DNA from: Flavobacterium xanthum
GTDB taxonomy: Bacteria; Bacteroidota; Bacteroidia; Flavobacteriales; Flavobacteriaceae
Reading direction: 5' to 3'
Assembly: GCF_900142695.1 (NCBI RefSeq)
Contig: NZ_FRBU01000008.1
Location: forward strand, 56,393 to 120,392
DNA length: 64,000 nucleotides
The number at the start of each line of letters is the position of its first letter. The first letter of the stretch is position 1. This document shows, piece after piece, positions 26,559 to 35,907 of this stretch. Below the pieces are notes generated by a model. The model was given only the letters and a program-made list of their open reading frames with translations, was not told where the DNA came from and searched no databases. Position numbers and translations under genes: made by a program.

Positions 26559-27248
26559 TTAATCTCTTCTACTTCCGCCCATATAAATGGAAACGTAATA
26601 CAATAGCGTGGCAATAGAACCTAAAGCAGCCACTACATAGGTTCTGGCAGCCCATTTTAGGGAATCTTTAGCTCCTGCTTGTTCTTGTTGCGTCAGCATT
26701 CTTTTGTTCTCTAACCAAGCTAATGCGCGATTACTCGCATCATATTCAACTGGTAAAGTAACAATAGAAAACAGCGTGGTTGCCGCAAAAATGATAATTC
26801 CTACCAATAATAATTGTGGAAACGTTTTCATCATCAAGATTCCTCCAAGCAAAATCCACTGCATGTACGTTGACGCCACATTGACTACTGGCACCAATTT
26901 AGAACGCATTGTAAGCCATTGGTAGCCTACCGCATGTTGTACGGCATGACCACATTCGTGTGCTGCAACAGCAGCAGCAGCAGCGTTGCGTTGGTTATAA
27001 ACCGCTTCGCTCAAGTTCACCGTTTTATCTGCCGGATTGTAATGATCCGTCAAACGTCCCGGAGTAGAGATTACTCTTACGTCCCGAATTCCGTTATCAG
27101 CAAGCATTTTTTCAGCGATTTCAGCGCCTGACATTCCGTTTTGTAATTGTAACTTAGAATAATGTTCAAATTTACTTTTTAGTCTTGAACTAACTAACCA
27201 GCTGAAAAGCATAATGGCTCCGGCAAGAATCAAATAACCCATTCCCAT
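26559..27248 (-). CDS. Zinc metallopeptidase, YugP family
   Basis: Membrane-bound protease-like protein of 229 residues: N-terminal hydrophobic anchor (YLILAGAIMLFSWLVSS), zinc site AHECGHAVQHAVGY (HEXXH), and two or three further membrane segments (VVNVASTYMQWILLGGI, LLLVGIIIFAATTLFSIVTLPVEYDAS, TYVVAALGSIATLLYYVSIYMGG). The VEYDASNRALAWLE motif following the zinc site is characteristic of the DUF2268/YugP-like group. Substrates are unknown. It is a single gene, convergent with the Lrp gene. Confidence 0.88.
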   Translation of the reverse strand: MGMGYLILAGAIMLFSWLVSSRLKSKFEHYSKLQLQNGMSGAEIAEKMLADNGIRDVRVISTPGRLTDHYNPADKTVNLSEAVYNQRNAAAAAVAAHECGHAVQHAVGYQWLTMRSKLVPVVNVASTYMQWILLGGILMMKTFPQLLLVGIIIFAATTLFSIVTLPVEYDASNRALAWLENKRMLTQQEQAGAKDSLKWAARTYVVAALGSIATLLYYVSIYMGGSRRD

Positions 27249-27341
27249 ATTTTTATTTTTTAATTGTAATGTTTAAAGTTATGAAAGAAATAGCAAAATC
27301 TGAACCAATTTTTTATTGTGTCAATTTGGCATTGGTGAAAT

Positions 27342-27386
27342 GGAACACGGATAACGCAGATGAAACTGATTTACGCAGATTTTTAT
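27342..27386. repeat. Dispersed intergenic repeat (GGATAACGCAGAT type)
   Basis: The stretch has two related units, GATAACGCAGAT and GATTTACGCAGAT, separated by a few bases. I recognise this as a kind of degenerate repeat scattered in flavobacterial intergenic DNA. It has no coding potential of its own. Confidence 0.4.
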
Positions 27387-27457
27387 TTATTAGAATCAAA
27401 AAATCCAAATTCTAAAAATAGAATTTGGATTAATATGATTATTGCAATATTGGATAT

Positions 27458-30400
27458 TTACCCCACTAAATTGATAATTTTTCCCGGAACGATAATCACC
27501 TTATTAGGTATTCTTCCTTCTAATTGTTTGATGGTTCTTTCGTCTTTCATAACGATTTCCTCGATTTGCTCCTTGGTTAAATCCAAAGGTAAAACCATTG
27601 TAAAACGCATTTTTCCATTGAAAGAAACGGGATATTCCTTTTCGCTCTCAACTAAATACTTAGCTTCAAAAACTGGAAAAGGAACCGTCGCAATTGAACC
27701 TTCATATCCTAACAACGACCATAATTCTTCAGCAATATGCGGTGCATAAGGTGAAATCACAATCGCCAAAGGTTCTAAAATCGCGCAAGAATGACAGTTT
27801 TGCGCAGACAATTCATTTACACAAATCATAAACTGCGACACTGATGTATTGAAAGAGAATCCCTCAATATCTTCGGCTACTTTTTTGATGGTTTTGTGTA
27901 ATGATTTTAAATTTTCTTTAGTTGGTGCTTCATTAGTAACAATCATTGTATGTTCATCAAAATACAAACGACACAATTTTTTCAAGAAACCAAAAACTCC
28001 CGAAATCCCTGCCGTATTCCATGGCTTTGCTTGCTCCAATGGCCCTAAGAACATTTCGTACAAACGCAACGTATCTGCTCCATATTCGTCACAAATAGCA
28101 TCTGGAGTAACTACATTGTATTTCGATTTCGACATTTTTTCGACTTCGCGACCAACGATGTATTTTCCGTTTTCTTCGCAAATGAATTCCGCGTCTTTAT
28201 AATCTTCTCTCCACGCTTTGAATTTCTCAATGTCCAATTCATTTGAAGATTCGTTAATTAACTTTAAATGAACGTGAATTGGATTAAAAGAACCGACTCT
28301 AACAGAGATAGACTCTGTACTACCAGTGAAATTTTTCATTATTTCGCAGCCTAAAAAGTCTAATGTACTATCTTCAATTTTATTATAATTAAAAAAGCTT
28401 CCGTTTCTAGTCAAATCAATACTTTGAGAGCTATCAATCCCTAAACTATCAATAATTTTAATTATTTCTTTCACACATTTGAATGAAGCGAAAATTGGCT
28501 TAGAAACTTCTCCAACCGTATCGTTCCCGTAGTCATCCCGACCTCCAGACGCACCAAAAGAACTTAATCTATAAACAAACGCACTCGTCCCCAAAATCAT
28601 TCCCTGATTAATCAGTTTTTTGAAGGGTTCTTCGGTTGGTGCATAGCCTTTATCTTTAAGGAATTTATTCCAAAAACGAGAATACAACAAGTGACCCGTT
28701 GCATGTTCGTTTCCTCCAATATATAAATCGACACTTTCCCAATATTTCAGTGCCTCTTGACTGGCAAATTCGGTTTCATTGTGTGCATCCATATAACGCA
28801 TCCAATAAAATGAACTTCCCGCCCATCCTGGCATCGTGTTGAGTTCTAAAGGAAAAATCGTTTCATGGTCAACCAAATCAGTACCAACAACGGTATTCGT
28901 TTTAGTATTCCAAGCCCAAACTGCGGCATTTCCTAAAGGTGGCAAACCATCTTCAGTAGGTAAATACTTTTCTACTTCAGGCAAAATGATTGGCAAATGT
29001 TGCGCTGCTATCATTTGAGGCATCCCTTTCACGTAATACACTGGAAACGGTTCTCCCCAATATCGTTGGCGAGAGAAAACGGCATCACGCAAACGGTAAT
29101 TGATTTTTCCCTTTCCTTGATTGATTTCTTCCAATGCTGTAATTACTTTTTGAGTTCCTTTTTTGTAATCTAATCCATTTAAAAAATCAGAATTCACTAA
29201 TTGAAACCCTTCTTTAGCTCCATAAGCAACTTCAGAAATGTCTTGGTCAAAAATGTTTTTGATTTCAGGCATGCCTTGTTGCCCTTCAAAGAAATTTGCA
29301 AAAGCATAATCTCTTTCGTCACCACAAGGTACTGCCATAACTGCGCCTGTTCCGTAACCTGCTAGAACATAATCGCCAATCCAAACCGGAATTGGTTCTT
29401 TCGTAAACGGATGTTCAGCGTACGCTCCTGTAAATGCACCTGAAATGGTTTTTACATCGGCCATACGTTCTCTTTCGGAACGTTTTGACGTTTTTTCTAT
29501 ATAGGCATTCACTTCCGCTTTTTGTTCCGCAGTCGTAATTTGTGAAACTAATTCGTGTTCCGGAGCCAACGTCATGAACGTAACTCCAAAAATGGTATCG
29601 GGACGTGTTGTGAAAACTGCAATTTTAGCTTCCGAATTCTGAACGTTGAATTCTACAGTCGCTCCAACGCTCTTCCCAATCCAATTCCGCTGACTTTCCT
29701 TAATACTTTCGCTCCAGTCTATGTCATTCAACCCTTGCAACAAACGTTCTGCATAAGCAGAAATTCGCATGCTCCATTGGGTCATTTTTTTACGTACCAC
29801 TGTAAAACCGCCTCGTTCTGACACGCCATTTACGATTTCGTCATTCGCTAAAACCGTTCCTAAACCAGGGCACCAGTTTACTTCAGTCTCTGCTAAATAA
29901 GTCAATCTGTATTGCAACAAAATTTTCTCCTGCGTCTCTTTTGCGAAAGCGCTCCATTCATTTGACGAAAATTGTTGAATGTTGTCATCACAAACGGCGT
30001 TGACATTTGCATTTCCTTCTGTTTCGAAAATGGCAATCAAAGTAGCAATATCTTCCGCTTTATCACTGTTCTTATTGTACCAAGAATTAAATAATTGGAT
30101 AAAAATCCATTGTGTATGTTTGTAATAATCTGGATTTGAAGTTCGTACTTCTCTACTCCAATCAAATGAGAAACCTATTTTATCTAATTGTTTTCTGTAA
30201 CCAGCAATTATATTTCCTTCTTTATCAACTCCACCATCAATGTTTACTGAAGTAGTATCTTCGGGACGTTGACCCGTTTGTATGGCGTATTGTTCTGCCG
30301 GCAATCCAAAACTATCATAGCCCATAGGATGCAATACATTGAACCCTTGGTGTCTTTTATAACGGGAATACACGTCAGAAGCAATATATCCAAGCGGATG

Positions 30401-30550
30401 ACCAACGTGCAATCCCGCTCCAGATGGATAAGGAAACATATCAAGCACATAATACTTAGGTTTTTCTGAGTTGTTTTCGGCTTTAAATGTTTGGTTTTCT
30501 AACCAATATTTTTGCCACTTGGCTTCAATTTCGTTTGGATTGTATTTCAT
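27458..30550 (-). CDS. leuS: Leucyl-tRNA synthetase with an unusual insertion
   Basis: Charges tRNA-Leu. The start is taken at the ATG ending at 30550 (MKYNPNEIEAKWQKYW, the conserved N-terminus) rather than at 30604, giving 1030 residues. HIGH motif: PYPSGAGLHVGHPLGY; editing domain with TTRPDTIFGVTFM and GTGAVMAVPCGDERDY; KMSKS motif: EKMSKSKYNVV; anticodon and C-terminal domains complete, ending IIVPGKIINLVG. Between the conserved GTSAFVYR and the DIEKFKAWREDYKDAEF region there is a stretch of roughly 80-90 residues (about 28290-28568) that I cannot align with the usual family sequence. The frame stays open, so the insertion is in phase and probably tolerated near the leucine-specific domain. 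Confidence 0.95.
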   Translation of the reverse strand: MKYNPNEIEAKWQKYWLENQTFKAENNSEKPKYYVLDMFPYPSGAGLHVGHPLGYIASDVYSRYKRHQGFNVLHPMGYDSFGLPAEQYAIQTGQRPEDTTSVNIDGGVDKEGNIIAGYRKQLDKIGFSFDWSREVRTSNPDYYKHTQWIFIQLFNSWYNKNSDKAEDIATLIAIFETEGNANVNAVCDDNIQQFSSNEWSAFAKETQEKILLQYRLTYLAETEVNWCPGLGTVLANDEIVNGVSERGGFTVVRKKMTQWSMRISAYAERLLQGLNDIDWSESIKESQRNWIGKSVGATVEFNVQNSEAKIAVFTTRPDTIFGVTFMTLAPEHELVSQITTAEQKAEVNAYIEKTSKRSERERMADVKTISGAFTGAYAEHPFTKEPIPVWIGDYVLAGYGTGAVMAVPCGDERDYAFANFFEGQQGMPEIKNIFDQDISEVAYGAKEGFQLVNSDFLNGLDYKKGTQKVITALEEINQGKGKINYRLRDAVFSRQRYWGEPFPVYYVKGMPQMIAAQHLPIILPEVEKYLPTEDGLPPLGNAAVWAWNTKTNTVVGTDLVDHETIFPLELNTMPGWAGSSFYWMRYMDAHNETEFASQEALKYWESVDLYIGGNEHATGHLLYSRFWNKFLKDKGYAPTEEPFKKLINQGMILGTSAFVYRLSSFGASGGRDDYGNDTVGEVSKPIFASFKCVKEIIKIIDSLGIDSSQSIDLTRNGSFFNYNKIEDSTLDFLGCEIMKNFTGSTESISVRVGSFNPIHVHLKLINESSNELDIEKFKAWREDYKDAEFICEENGKYIVGREVEKMSKSKYNVVTPDAICDEYGADTLRLYEMFLGPLEQAKPWNTAGISGVFGFLKKLCRLYFDEHTMIVTNEAPTKENLKSLHKTIKKVAEDIEGFSFNTSVSQFMICVNELSAQNCHSCAILEPLAIVISPYAPHIAEELWSLLGYEGSIATVPFPVFEAKYLVESEKEYPVSFNGKMRFTMVLPLDLTKEQIEEIVMKDERTIKQLEGRIPNKVIIVPGKIINLVG

Positions 30551-30719
30551 AGTATAAGCTTCAGAGAAACTGGCTAGGTCAGTTCCTTTCATTTTTTCTG
30601 GCAATGATTATTTTCAGGTGCCAAATTTACGTTTATTGTACGAAAGTTGAAACTTTGAGCGTTATTAACTTTAAATAAAGAAATTCTTTATTATTTTTAC
30701 CCAATAATTTTAGTAAACT

Positions 30720-31595
30720 ATGAGTTCTTCCTTTGATAATTTTCAAAAACGCCGTTTAATTTCCTCTTATTTTTCAGTAGTACTAAGTGTATTCTTAGTT
30801 TTATTTTTACTGGGAATATTAGGCCTTTTCATTATAAATTCTAAAAAATTAGCCAACGATTTCAAAGAAAATATTGCCATGACGGTTTTTTTTAAAAATG
30901 AAGCCAAGGATAGTATTGTGACAGCTTTTGGTAGTCAATTAAAAGCAAGTCCTTTTGTTAAATCATATAAATACGTCGCTAAAGAAGCTGCTGCTAAAGA
31001 ACATACTGATATTATTGGTGAAGATTTCATGACCTTTCTAGGTGAAAACCCATTGCAGAATTCTTATGATATCCATTTAAAAGGAGATTATGTTATTAAA
31101 GATAGCATTACAAAAATAGAAGCTGGCCTGCGCCAAAACACGATGATTTCAGATATTGTTTATGATAAACAATTGGTCAATTTAGTGAACGACAACATCA
31201 AAAAAGTGAGTATGTGGATTCTAATCATCAGCGGATTTCTTGCTGTTATAGCAGTCTTACTAATCAATAGTTCCTTACGCCTGTCCATCCATTCTAACCG
31301 ATTTATTATTAAAACCATGCAAATGGTGGGAGCTACAAAATCATTTATTAGAAAACCTTTTGTGATGCGCAGCATCAAATTAGGAATGATTGGAGCCGCG
31401 CTAGCTGTTGTAGCACTTGTAGGAGTTTTAATTTACGTGGAAACTAGTTTTCCAAATCTTGGTATACTGGAAGACAAAGCAATGATTGGACTAGTATTAT
31501 TAACGGTTTTAGGTATTGGGATACTAATCACGTGGTTAAGTACTTACTTTGCAACGCAACGTTTCTTGAATTTAAGAACAGATGACCTTTATTAA
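30720..31595 (+). CDS. ftsX: Cell division protein FtsX
   Basis: Membrane component of the FtsEX ABC-type complex that controls peptidoglycan hydrolysis during division. The 291-residue protein has the FtsX layout: TM1 at about residues 20-42 (VLSVFLVLFLLGILGLFII), an extracytoplasmic domain of about 120 residues (ENIAMTVFFKNEAKDS onwards), then three TM segments (ILIISGFLAVIAVLLINSSLRLSI; LGMIGAALAVVALVGVLI; LVLLTVLGIGILITWLSTYFA). The partner ftsE is not adjacent. It opens a four-gene operon with DUF3098, uppP and truB, all envelope or tRNA functions; this order is common in the family. Confidence 0.93.
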   Translation: MSSSFDNFQKRRLISSYFSVVLSVFLVLFLLGILGLFIINSKKLANDFKENIAMTVFFKNEAKDSIVTAFGSQLKASPFVKSYKYVAKEAAAKEHTDIIGEDFMTFLGENPLQNSYDIHLKGDYVIKDSITKIEAGLRQNTMISDIVYDKQLVNLVNDNIKKVSMWILIISGFLAVIAVLLINSSLRLSIHSNRFIIKTMQMVGATKSFIRKPFVMRSIKLGMIGAALAVVALVGVLIYVETSFPNLGILEDKAMIGLVLLTVLGIGILITWLSTYFATQRFLNLRTDDLY

Positions 31596-31660
31596 TTTTA
31601 GAGTGTAGACAAACTATTTTAGACTACAGATTTAAAAAAAAGTATTAAAATTCAGCATAA

Positions 31661-31903
31661 ATGAAAAATAACGAACAGCAACCCGAATTTCTTTTTGATA
31701 AAATAAATTACAAAATTCTACTGATTGGAATTGGAGTAATTGCCTTAGGATTTATTCTAATGTCGGGAGGCGGAAGTGACGATCCTAATGCATTTAGTGA
31801 GGAAATCTTTAACTTCCGAAGAATTCGATTGGCGCCAACTACCGTTTTAATTGGTTTTGGAATTACCATTTATGCGATTCTTAAAAATCCAAAAAAAGCA
31901 TAA
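31661..31903 (+). CDS. DUF3098 membrane protein
   Basis: An 80-residue protein with two membrane segments (YKILLIGIGVIALGFILMSGG and TVLIGFGITIYAIL) separated by a loop with the typical DDPNAFSEEIFNFRRIRLAP. This is the DUF3098 family, found almost only in Bacteroidota between ftsX and uppP. The uppP ATG immediately follows its stop codon (TAAATG). Function unknown; its context points to envelope growth. Confidence 0.88.
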   Translation: MKNNEQQPEFLFDKINYKILLIGIGVIALGFILMSGGGSDDPNAFSEEIFNFRRIRLAPTTVLIGFGITIYAILKNPKKA

Positions 31904-32713
31904 ATGAATATAATACAGGCTTTTTTAATTGCCATTATCGAAGGATTAACGGAATATCTTCCTGTTTCTTCAACTGCTCACATGGTTTTTATGAGTTCTT
32001 ATTTTGGAATTCAAGAGGATGATTTTGTAAAACTATTTCAAGTTTCTATTCAGTTTGGAGCCATATTGGCTGTTGTGGCTTTGTATTGGAAAAAATTTTT
32101 CGATTTCTCCAAATTCAACTTTTATATTAAACTTGTATTTGCTGTAATTCCAGCGTTGGTTTTAGGAAAGTTATTTGATGATAAAATTGAAGCCATCCTT
32201 GGTGATCCAATTCCTATTGCGATTGTATTGATACTGGGTGGGATTATTTTACTTTTTATCGACAGTCGGTTTCAAAACCCAACAGTTGTCAAAGAAGAAG
32301 ACATTACTGTAAAGAAAGCAGTAATTATTGGTTTTTGGCAATGCTTGGCAATGATGCCAGGAACAAGTCGTTCTGCTGCTTCCATTATTGGAGGAATGCA
32401 ACAAGGATTAACGCGTCATGTAGCCGCAGAATTCTCTTTCTTTTTAGCGGTCCCTACCATGATGGCCGTGACCTGTTATTCCGTATTCTTGAAAACGTAC
32501 GAAACCTCACAGATGAAAGGGTACGAATTGATTTTAAAATCAAATGAAAACATACAATTGTTCTTATTAGGAAATGTTGTTGCTTTTATAGTTGCCATTA
32601 TAGCGATTAAATTCTTTATTGAAATCATCAAAAAATACGGTTTTAAACCTTGGGGTTGGTACCGCATAATAGTAGGAATATTTTTGTTGATTTACTTTTC
32701 ATATTTTAAATAA
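31904..32713 (+). CDS. uppP: Undecaprenyl-diphosphate phosphatase
   Basis: Membrane enzyme of 269 residues (BacA/UppP) that recycles the lipid carrier undecaprenyl pyrophosphate, used for peptidoglycan and surface polysaccharides. It has both family motifs: IEGLTEYLPVSSTAHM near the N-terminus and MMPGTSRSAASIIGGM mid-protein, with about eight hydrophobic segments. It abuts DUF3098 and is followed after 6 bases by truB. High activity is known to give bacitracin tolerance in other bacteria. Confidence 0.96.
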   Translation: MNIIQAFLIAIIEGLTEYLPVSSTAHMVFMSSYFGIQEDDFVKLFQVSIQFGAILAVVALYWKKFFDFSKFNFYIKLVFAVIPALVLGKLFDDKIEAILGDPIPIAIVLILGGIILLFIDSRFQNPTVVKEEDITVKKAVIIGFWQCLAMMPGTSRSAASIIGGMQQGLTRHVAAEFSFFLAVPTMMAVTCYSVFLKTYETSQMKGYELILKSNENIQLFLLGNVVAFIVAIIAIKFFIEIIKKYGFKPWGWYRIIVGIFLLIYFSYFK

Positions 32714-32719
32714 TCCCCT

Positions 32720-33421
32720 TTGAAAACAGCCGAAGACTACCAAAACGGACAAATTTTACTCATTGATAAACCATTACATTGGAGTTCCTTTCAGGCGGTA
32801 AATAAATTGAAATATGCCCTAATTAATAAACTGGGACTTCCAAAGAAATTTAAGATTGGCCATGCCGGAACTTTAGATCCTTTGGCTACTGGATTATTAT
32901 TAGTTTGCACCGGAAAATTTACCAAAAGAATTACTGAACTTCAGGGTCAAGCCAAAGAATACACCGGAACATTTTATATTGGCGCAACTACGCCTTCCTA
33001 TGATTTAGAAACGGAAATCGACCAAACTTTCCCAACAGTACATATTGATGAAGCTTTAATTCATGAAACTGTCAAACAATTTTTAGGCGAAATAGACCAA
33101 AAACCGCCGATTTATTCTGCTATAAAAAAAGATGGAGTTCGCTTGTATGAGCATGCTCGGGCAGGAGAAATCATTGAAATTGCCAGTAGAAAAACAACCA
33201 TTCACGAATTTGAAATTACCAAGATAGCACTTCCAATAATTGATTTTAGAGTGGTGTGCAGCAAGGGAACCTATATTCGTTCTTTGGCTTATGATTTTGG
33301 TAAAGCAATGCATTCCGGCTCTCACTTAACTGCTTTACGCCGAACTAAAATTGGTGACTACGATGTAAACAACGGTGTAGATGTTGTTCAATTTGAAGCT
33401 AGTCTAACGGAAAGCACCTAA
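32720..33421 (+). CDS. truB: tRNA pseudouridine(55) synthase
   Basis: Converts U55 in the T-loop of tRNAs to pseudouridine. The 233-residue protein has the catalytic loop GHAGTLDPLATGLL with the nucleophile D53, then EYTGTFYIGATTPSYDLE, PPIYSAIKKDGVRLYEHARAG and CSKGTYIRSLAYDFG. The start codon is TTG at 32720, 6 bases after the uppP stop; there is no ATG near the conserved N-terminus, so TTG is required. The C-terminal PUA domain of some TruB proteins is absent, as is usual for the short form. Confidence 0.95.
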   Translation: MKTAEDYQNGQILLIDKPLHWSSFQAVNKLKYALINKLGLPKKFKIGHAGTLDPLATGLLLVCTGKFTKRITELQGQAKEYTGTFYIGATTPSYDLETEIDQTFPTVHIDEALIHETVKQFLGEIDQKPPIYSAIKKDGVRLYEHARAGEIIEIASRKTTIHEFEITKIALPIIDFRVVCSKGTYIRSLAYDFGKAMHSGSHLTALRRTKIGDYDVNNGVDVVQFEASLTEST

Positions 33422-33425
33422 TAAT

Positions 33426-33950
33426 TTGAGAATTTCTATTCTTTACGTTTTCCTGATCACCTGTTTTGCTTATTCGCAAAATGATAATCGCACTTACCTA
33501 CAATTTGACGTAGCCGTACCTCTAAAAGGAAACCCAGATCGCGAAGAAATAAACCCCAATGGCAATACAAATAAGTCGTGGTTCCTTCCTGATGGTCTGA
33601 GCAGTAAAATAGGGTTTGGATTGCATTACAATCAGTGGATTGCTTTAGGCATTCACTCCGGAATAGATTGGAAATGGTACGACAAACTAGTTATAGTTCC
33701 TGTTTTTATTAATGTGAAATTAAGTCCAAAAATAGGGGACAATACCAGACTTGCGCTACAATTGGGTTCAGGAAAAGCAATTGCTCTGGGTCGCGGCGCT
33801 TTAACAGGAGGTTATAAAAAAATAAACTTGGGTGTACAAACTGCAGATGACCTCCTTATATTTATTGAACTAAATCAATTTAAGATTCCTTTTGGCAATC
33901 TAAAAGAGAATGGAAGCATTAGTTTAGGTCTTTCTCTAATCACTTTTTAA
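33426..33950 (+). CDS. Small outer-membrane beta-barrel-like protein
   Basis: A 174-residue protein with a signal peptide (LRISILYVFLITCFAYSQ in codons, TTG start) and amphipathic strands such as GFGLHYNQWIALGIHSG, KWYDKLVIVPVFINVKLSP and NTRLALQLGSGKAIALG, compatible with a small 8-strand barrel or a periplasmic beta protein. It starts with TTG 4 bases after the truB stop, so it is read through from the ftsX operon. No family was recognised. Confidence 0.65.
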   Translation: MRISILYVFLITCFAYSQNDNRTYLQFDVAVPLKGNPDREEINPNGNTNKSWFLPDGLSSKIGFGLHYNQWIALGIHSGIDWKWYDKLVIVPVFINVKLSPKIGDNTRLALQLGSGKAIALGRGALTGGYKKINLGVQTADDLLIFIELNQFKIPFGNLKENGSISLGLSLITF

Positions 33951-34366
33951 AGTAAAATCCTTATCAAAAAGCAAAAACACATGACAAATCCTGTAATTGA
34001 ACTTGCGATGTGCTTTTTCTAAAAAATTACAGTAGTTTTAAACCATACTTTTTTCGTTTAACCGGCTACTGTCTTTTGTTAATAATTAGCTACGTCTTTA
34101 CCTCCAAATAGCAAGTACGATAAATAATCATAAACTCTTTCCAATAAATTTTTCATAATGATGTTTTTTTAATTGTTATACAATAGTTAAACATCCATAA
34201 AAAAGTAAATCAAATAATAGACTTGGTTGGCAAAGAGCAATTTACGAAATTTTTCGCTGTATAAAAATTTAAATTCGAGAAAATGTCTAATGGATTTGAG
34301 TTTGAAGGATCGTATTAATTCTTCCTTCAAATAAAATAGTGTTAGTTGTAAGCTTCGGAAATAAAT
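33951..34366. other. Intergenic stretch (416 bases) holding one small open frame
   Basis: Apart from the 25-residue frame on the minus strand, this gap shows only AT-rich sequence and a short dyad around 34175 (TTGTTATACAA). No RNA gene was recognised. Confidence 0.4.
34079..34156 (-). CDS. Possible 25-residue small protein
   Basis: An ATG-started frame encoding a short amphipathic helix (begins MKNLLERVYDYLSYLLFGG) and ending in TAA. It has aromatic and leucine residues at helix spacing, a lysine/glutamate face and an A-rich run before the start, features seen in small membrane-associated peptides. No family was recognised; it could be chance. It lies between the truB operon and the thioredoxin-like gene. 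Confidence 0.35.
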   Translation of the reverse strand: MKNLLERVYDYLSYLLFGGKDVANY

Positions 34367-34984
34367 TTAGCGTTCCTTATATGCATCTAATTCTAGCATT
34401 GCGCCCACCAACTCTTTTTGAGTAGTAATGCCTTTATCATGCAAGTACCAAAGTTGCAAATTGGTTTTTAATGTTTCATCAATAACTCCAAATTCTTTTT
34501 TATAATCCGCTACCAATTCTACTGCAGCTTGCGGTCTTGGACCCCACTTCCCTAAAGCACTTCCTGTTTCTTTATCTAAAAATATTACTATGGGAATTGC
34601 TTTTTTATTATTAGTTAAAAACAAATTCATTAACTCTTCGTTTTCATCTCGCAGCACAATTCTCAATTCTATTTTACCAGATTCCACTGCCATCTTATTC
34701 ATGATAGGAAGCAATTGTGCAGCATCACCGCACCAACCTTCAGAAATTATCAACCAAATGTATTCTCCGTTTAGCGCCTTTAGTTTAGAGGTAGTTTCGT
34801 CTGTTATTTTAATCGTTTTGTCTAAACGGTTCATTCGGGTTTCATTCAACTCACTATAATGGGTTAAATCCTCTGATTGTTCGTTTCCGGTTGATTTTTT
34901 TTCAAGCAATAAATCGGCAATTAATTTTCTATATTCTAAATAGGAATGACTATTAAACAATGCTTTAGCTATTGGAATTTTCAT
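34367..34984 (-). CDS. Thioredoxin-like family protein with a single active-site cysteine
   Basis: A 205-residue cytoplasmic protein with a C-terminal thioredoxin fold. The motif YIWLIISEGWCGDAAQLLPIMNKM shows WCGDA in place of WCxxC, so the resolving cysteine is absent; the later cis-proline region is KKAIPIVIFLD. The start is at the ATG ending at 34984 (MKIPIAKALF); the frame stays open upstream to 35293, but that part overlaps the patatin gene on the other strand and reads as nonsense. Single-cysteine forms like this are common in Flavobacteriaceae. The role is unknown. Confidence 0.82.
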   Translation of the reverse strand: MKIPIAKALFNSHSYLEYRKLIADLLLEKKSTGNEQSEDLTHYSELNETRMNRLDKTIKITDETTSKLKALNGEYIWLIISEGWCGDAAQLLPIMNKMAVESGKIELRIVLRDENEELMNLFLTNNKKAIPIVIFLDKETGSALGKWGPRPQAAVELVADYKKEFGVIDETLKTNLQLWYLHDKGITTQKELVGAMLELDAYKER

Positions 34985-35090
34985 AATGAATATTTTGTTT
35001 TTAACAAAGTTACCATAAATTTGAATTTTAATCATGACATATATCACATTCAATTGGTCAAAAAGAGTAATTTTATAACAAATAGTTACA

Positions 35091-35870
35091 ATGGATTTAA
35101 AAACAAAATCGATAGGATTGGTACTTTCCGGTGGAGGCTCTAAAGGCTTAGCACACGCTGGAGTTATAAAATTTTTAGAAGAACAAAATATTAAGCCTTC
35201 GCAAATAGCAGGCACGAGTGCGGGATCCATTGTTGGTGCATTATATGCTTGGGGACAAAGTCCGGAAGAAATTTTAGAATTTTTCAAATCCATTTATCTT
35301 TTTCATTGGAAGCATTTAACGTTCAAAAAAGCAGGATTAATTGATTCTGAATCCTTTCGAAGTTATTTTCACAGTATTTTCAAGGATGCCGTTTTAGGCG
35401 ATTTAAAAATCCCTATTCAAATAACGGCTACGGATATGATTCGGGGGAAACTAAAAATATTTAGTCCAAGCACAAAAATTGTTGATGCAATTTTAGCCTC
35501 ATCAGCCTTTCCTGGAATTTTATCCCCATATGAAATAGAGGGCAATATTTACAGTGATGGTGGCATCCTAAATCATTTTCCTACTGATATTTTACAAGGA
35601 CAATGTGAAACGGTAATAGGGGTTTATGTGAGTCCAATTCAAAAAATTGAAGCCAAAGATCTCAATTCTATCAAGGCAGTTACTACTCGAGCTTTTGATA
35701 TTCTTTCGGCAAATTCAAATAGGCATAAATTTAATATTTGTGATTGGGTTATAGAGCCCAAAGATTTGTGTTTATACAGCACCTTTGAAACTAGCAAAGT
35801 AAAAATGAATGCCGTTTTCAACATTGGCTATGAAGCCGCAAAAAAATCACACGAAAAACTTACTTTATAA
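35091..35870 (+). CDS. Patatin-like phospholipase
   Basis: A 259-residue serine hydrolase with the patatin catalytic dyad. The oxyanion loop VLSGGGSKGLAHAGVI is followed by the nucleophile elbow GTSAG (Ser43) and the acidic partner in YSDGGILNHFP. There is no membrane or signal sequence, so it is cytoplasmic or exported by an unknown path. Such enzymes act on lipids as phospholipase A or esterase. It is divergent from the thioredoxin-like gene and sits 67 bases before pyrH, which has its own promoter. Confidence 0.93.
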   Translation: MDLKTKSIGLVLSGGGSKGLAHAGVIKFLEEQNIKPSQIAGTSAGSIVGALYAWGQSPEEILEFFKSIYLFHWKHLTFKKAGLIDSESFRSYFHSIFKDAVLGDLKIPIQITATDMIRGKLKIFSPSTKIVDAILASSAFPGILSPYEIEGNIYSDGGILNHFPTDILQGQCETVIGVYVSPIQKIEAKDLNSIKAVTTRAFDILSANSNRHKFNICDWVIEPKDLCLYSTFETSKVKMNAVFNIGYEAAKKSHEKLTL

Positions 35871-35907
35871 AATTTAAGCAACATTATATTAGAAAAGAAG
35901 AATATTC

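Noticed and set aside
30551..30604. Longer start for leucyl-tRNA synthetase
   Set aside because: The added residues have no family similarity, while MKYNPNEIEAKWQKYW is the usual N-terminus.
34985..35293. N-terminal extension of the thioredoxin-like gene
   Set aside because: It runs antisense through the start of the patatin gene, has no conserved residues and would hide the patatin promoter; the ATG ending at 34984 gives the expected family start.
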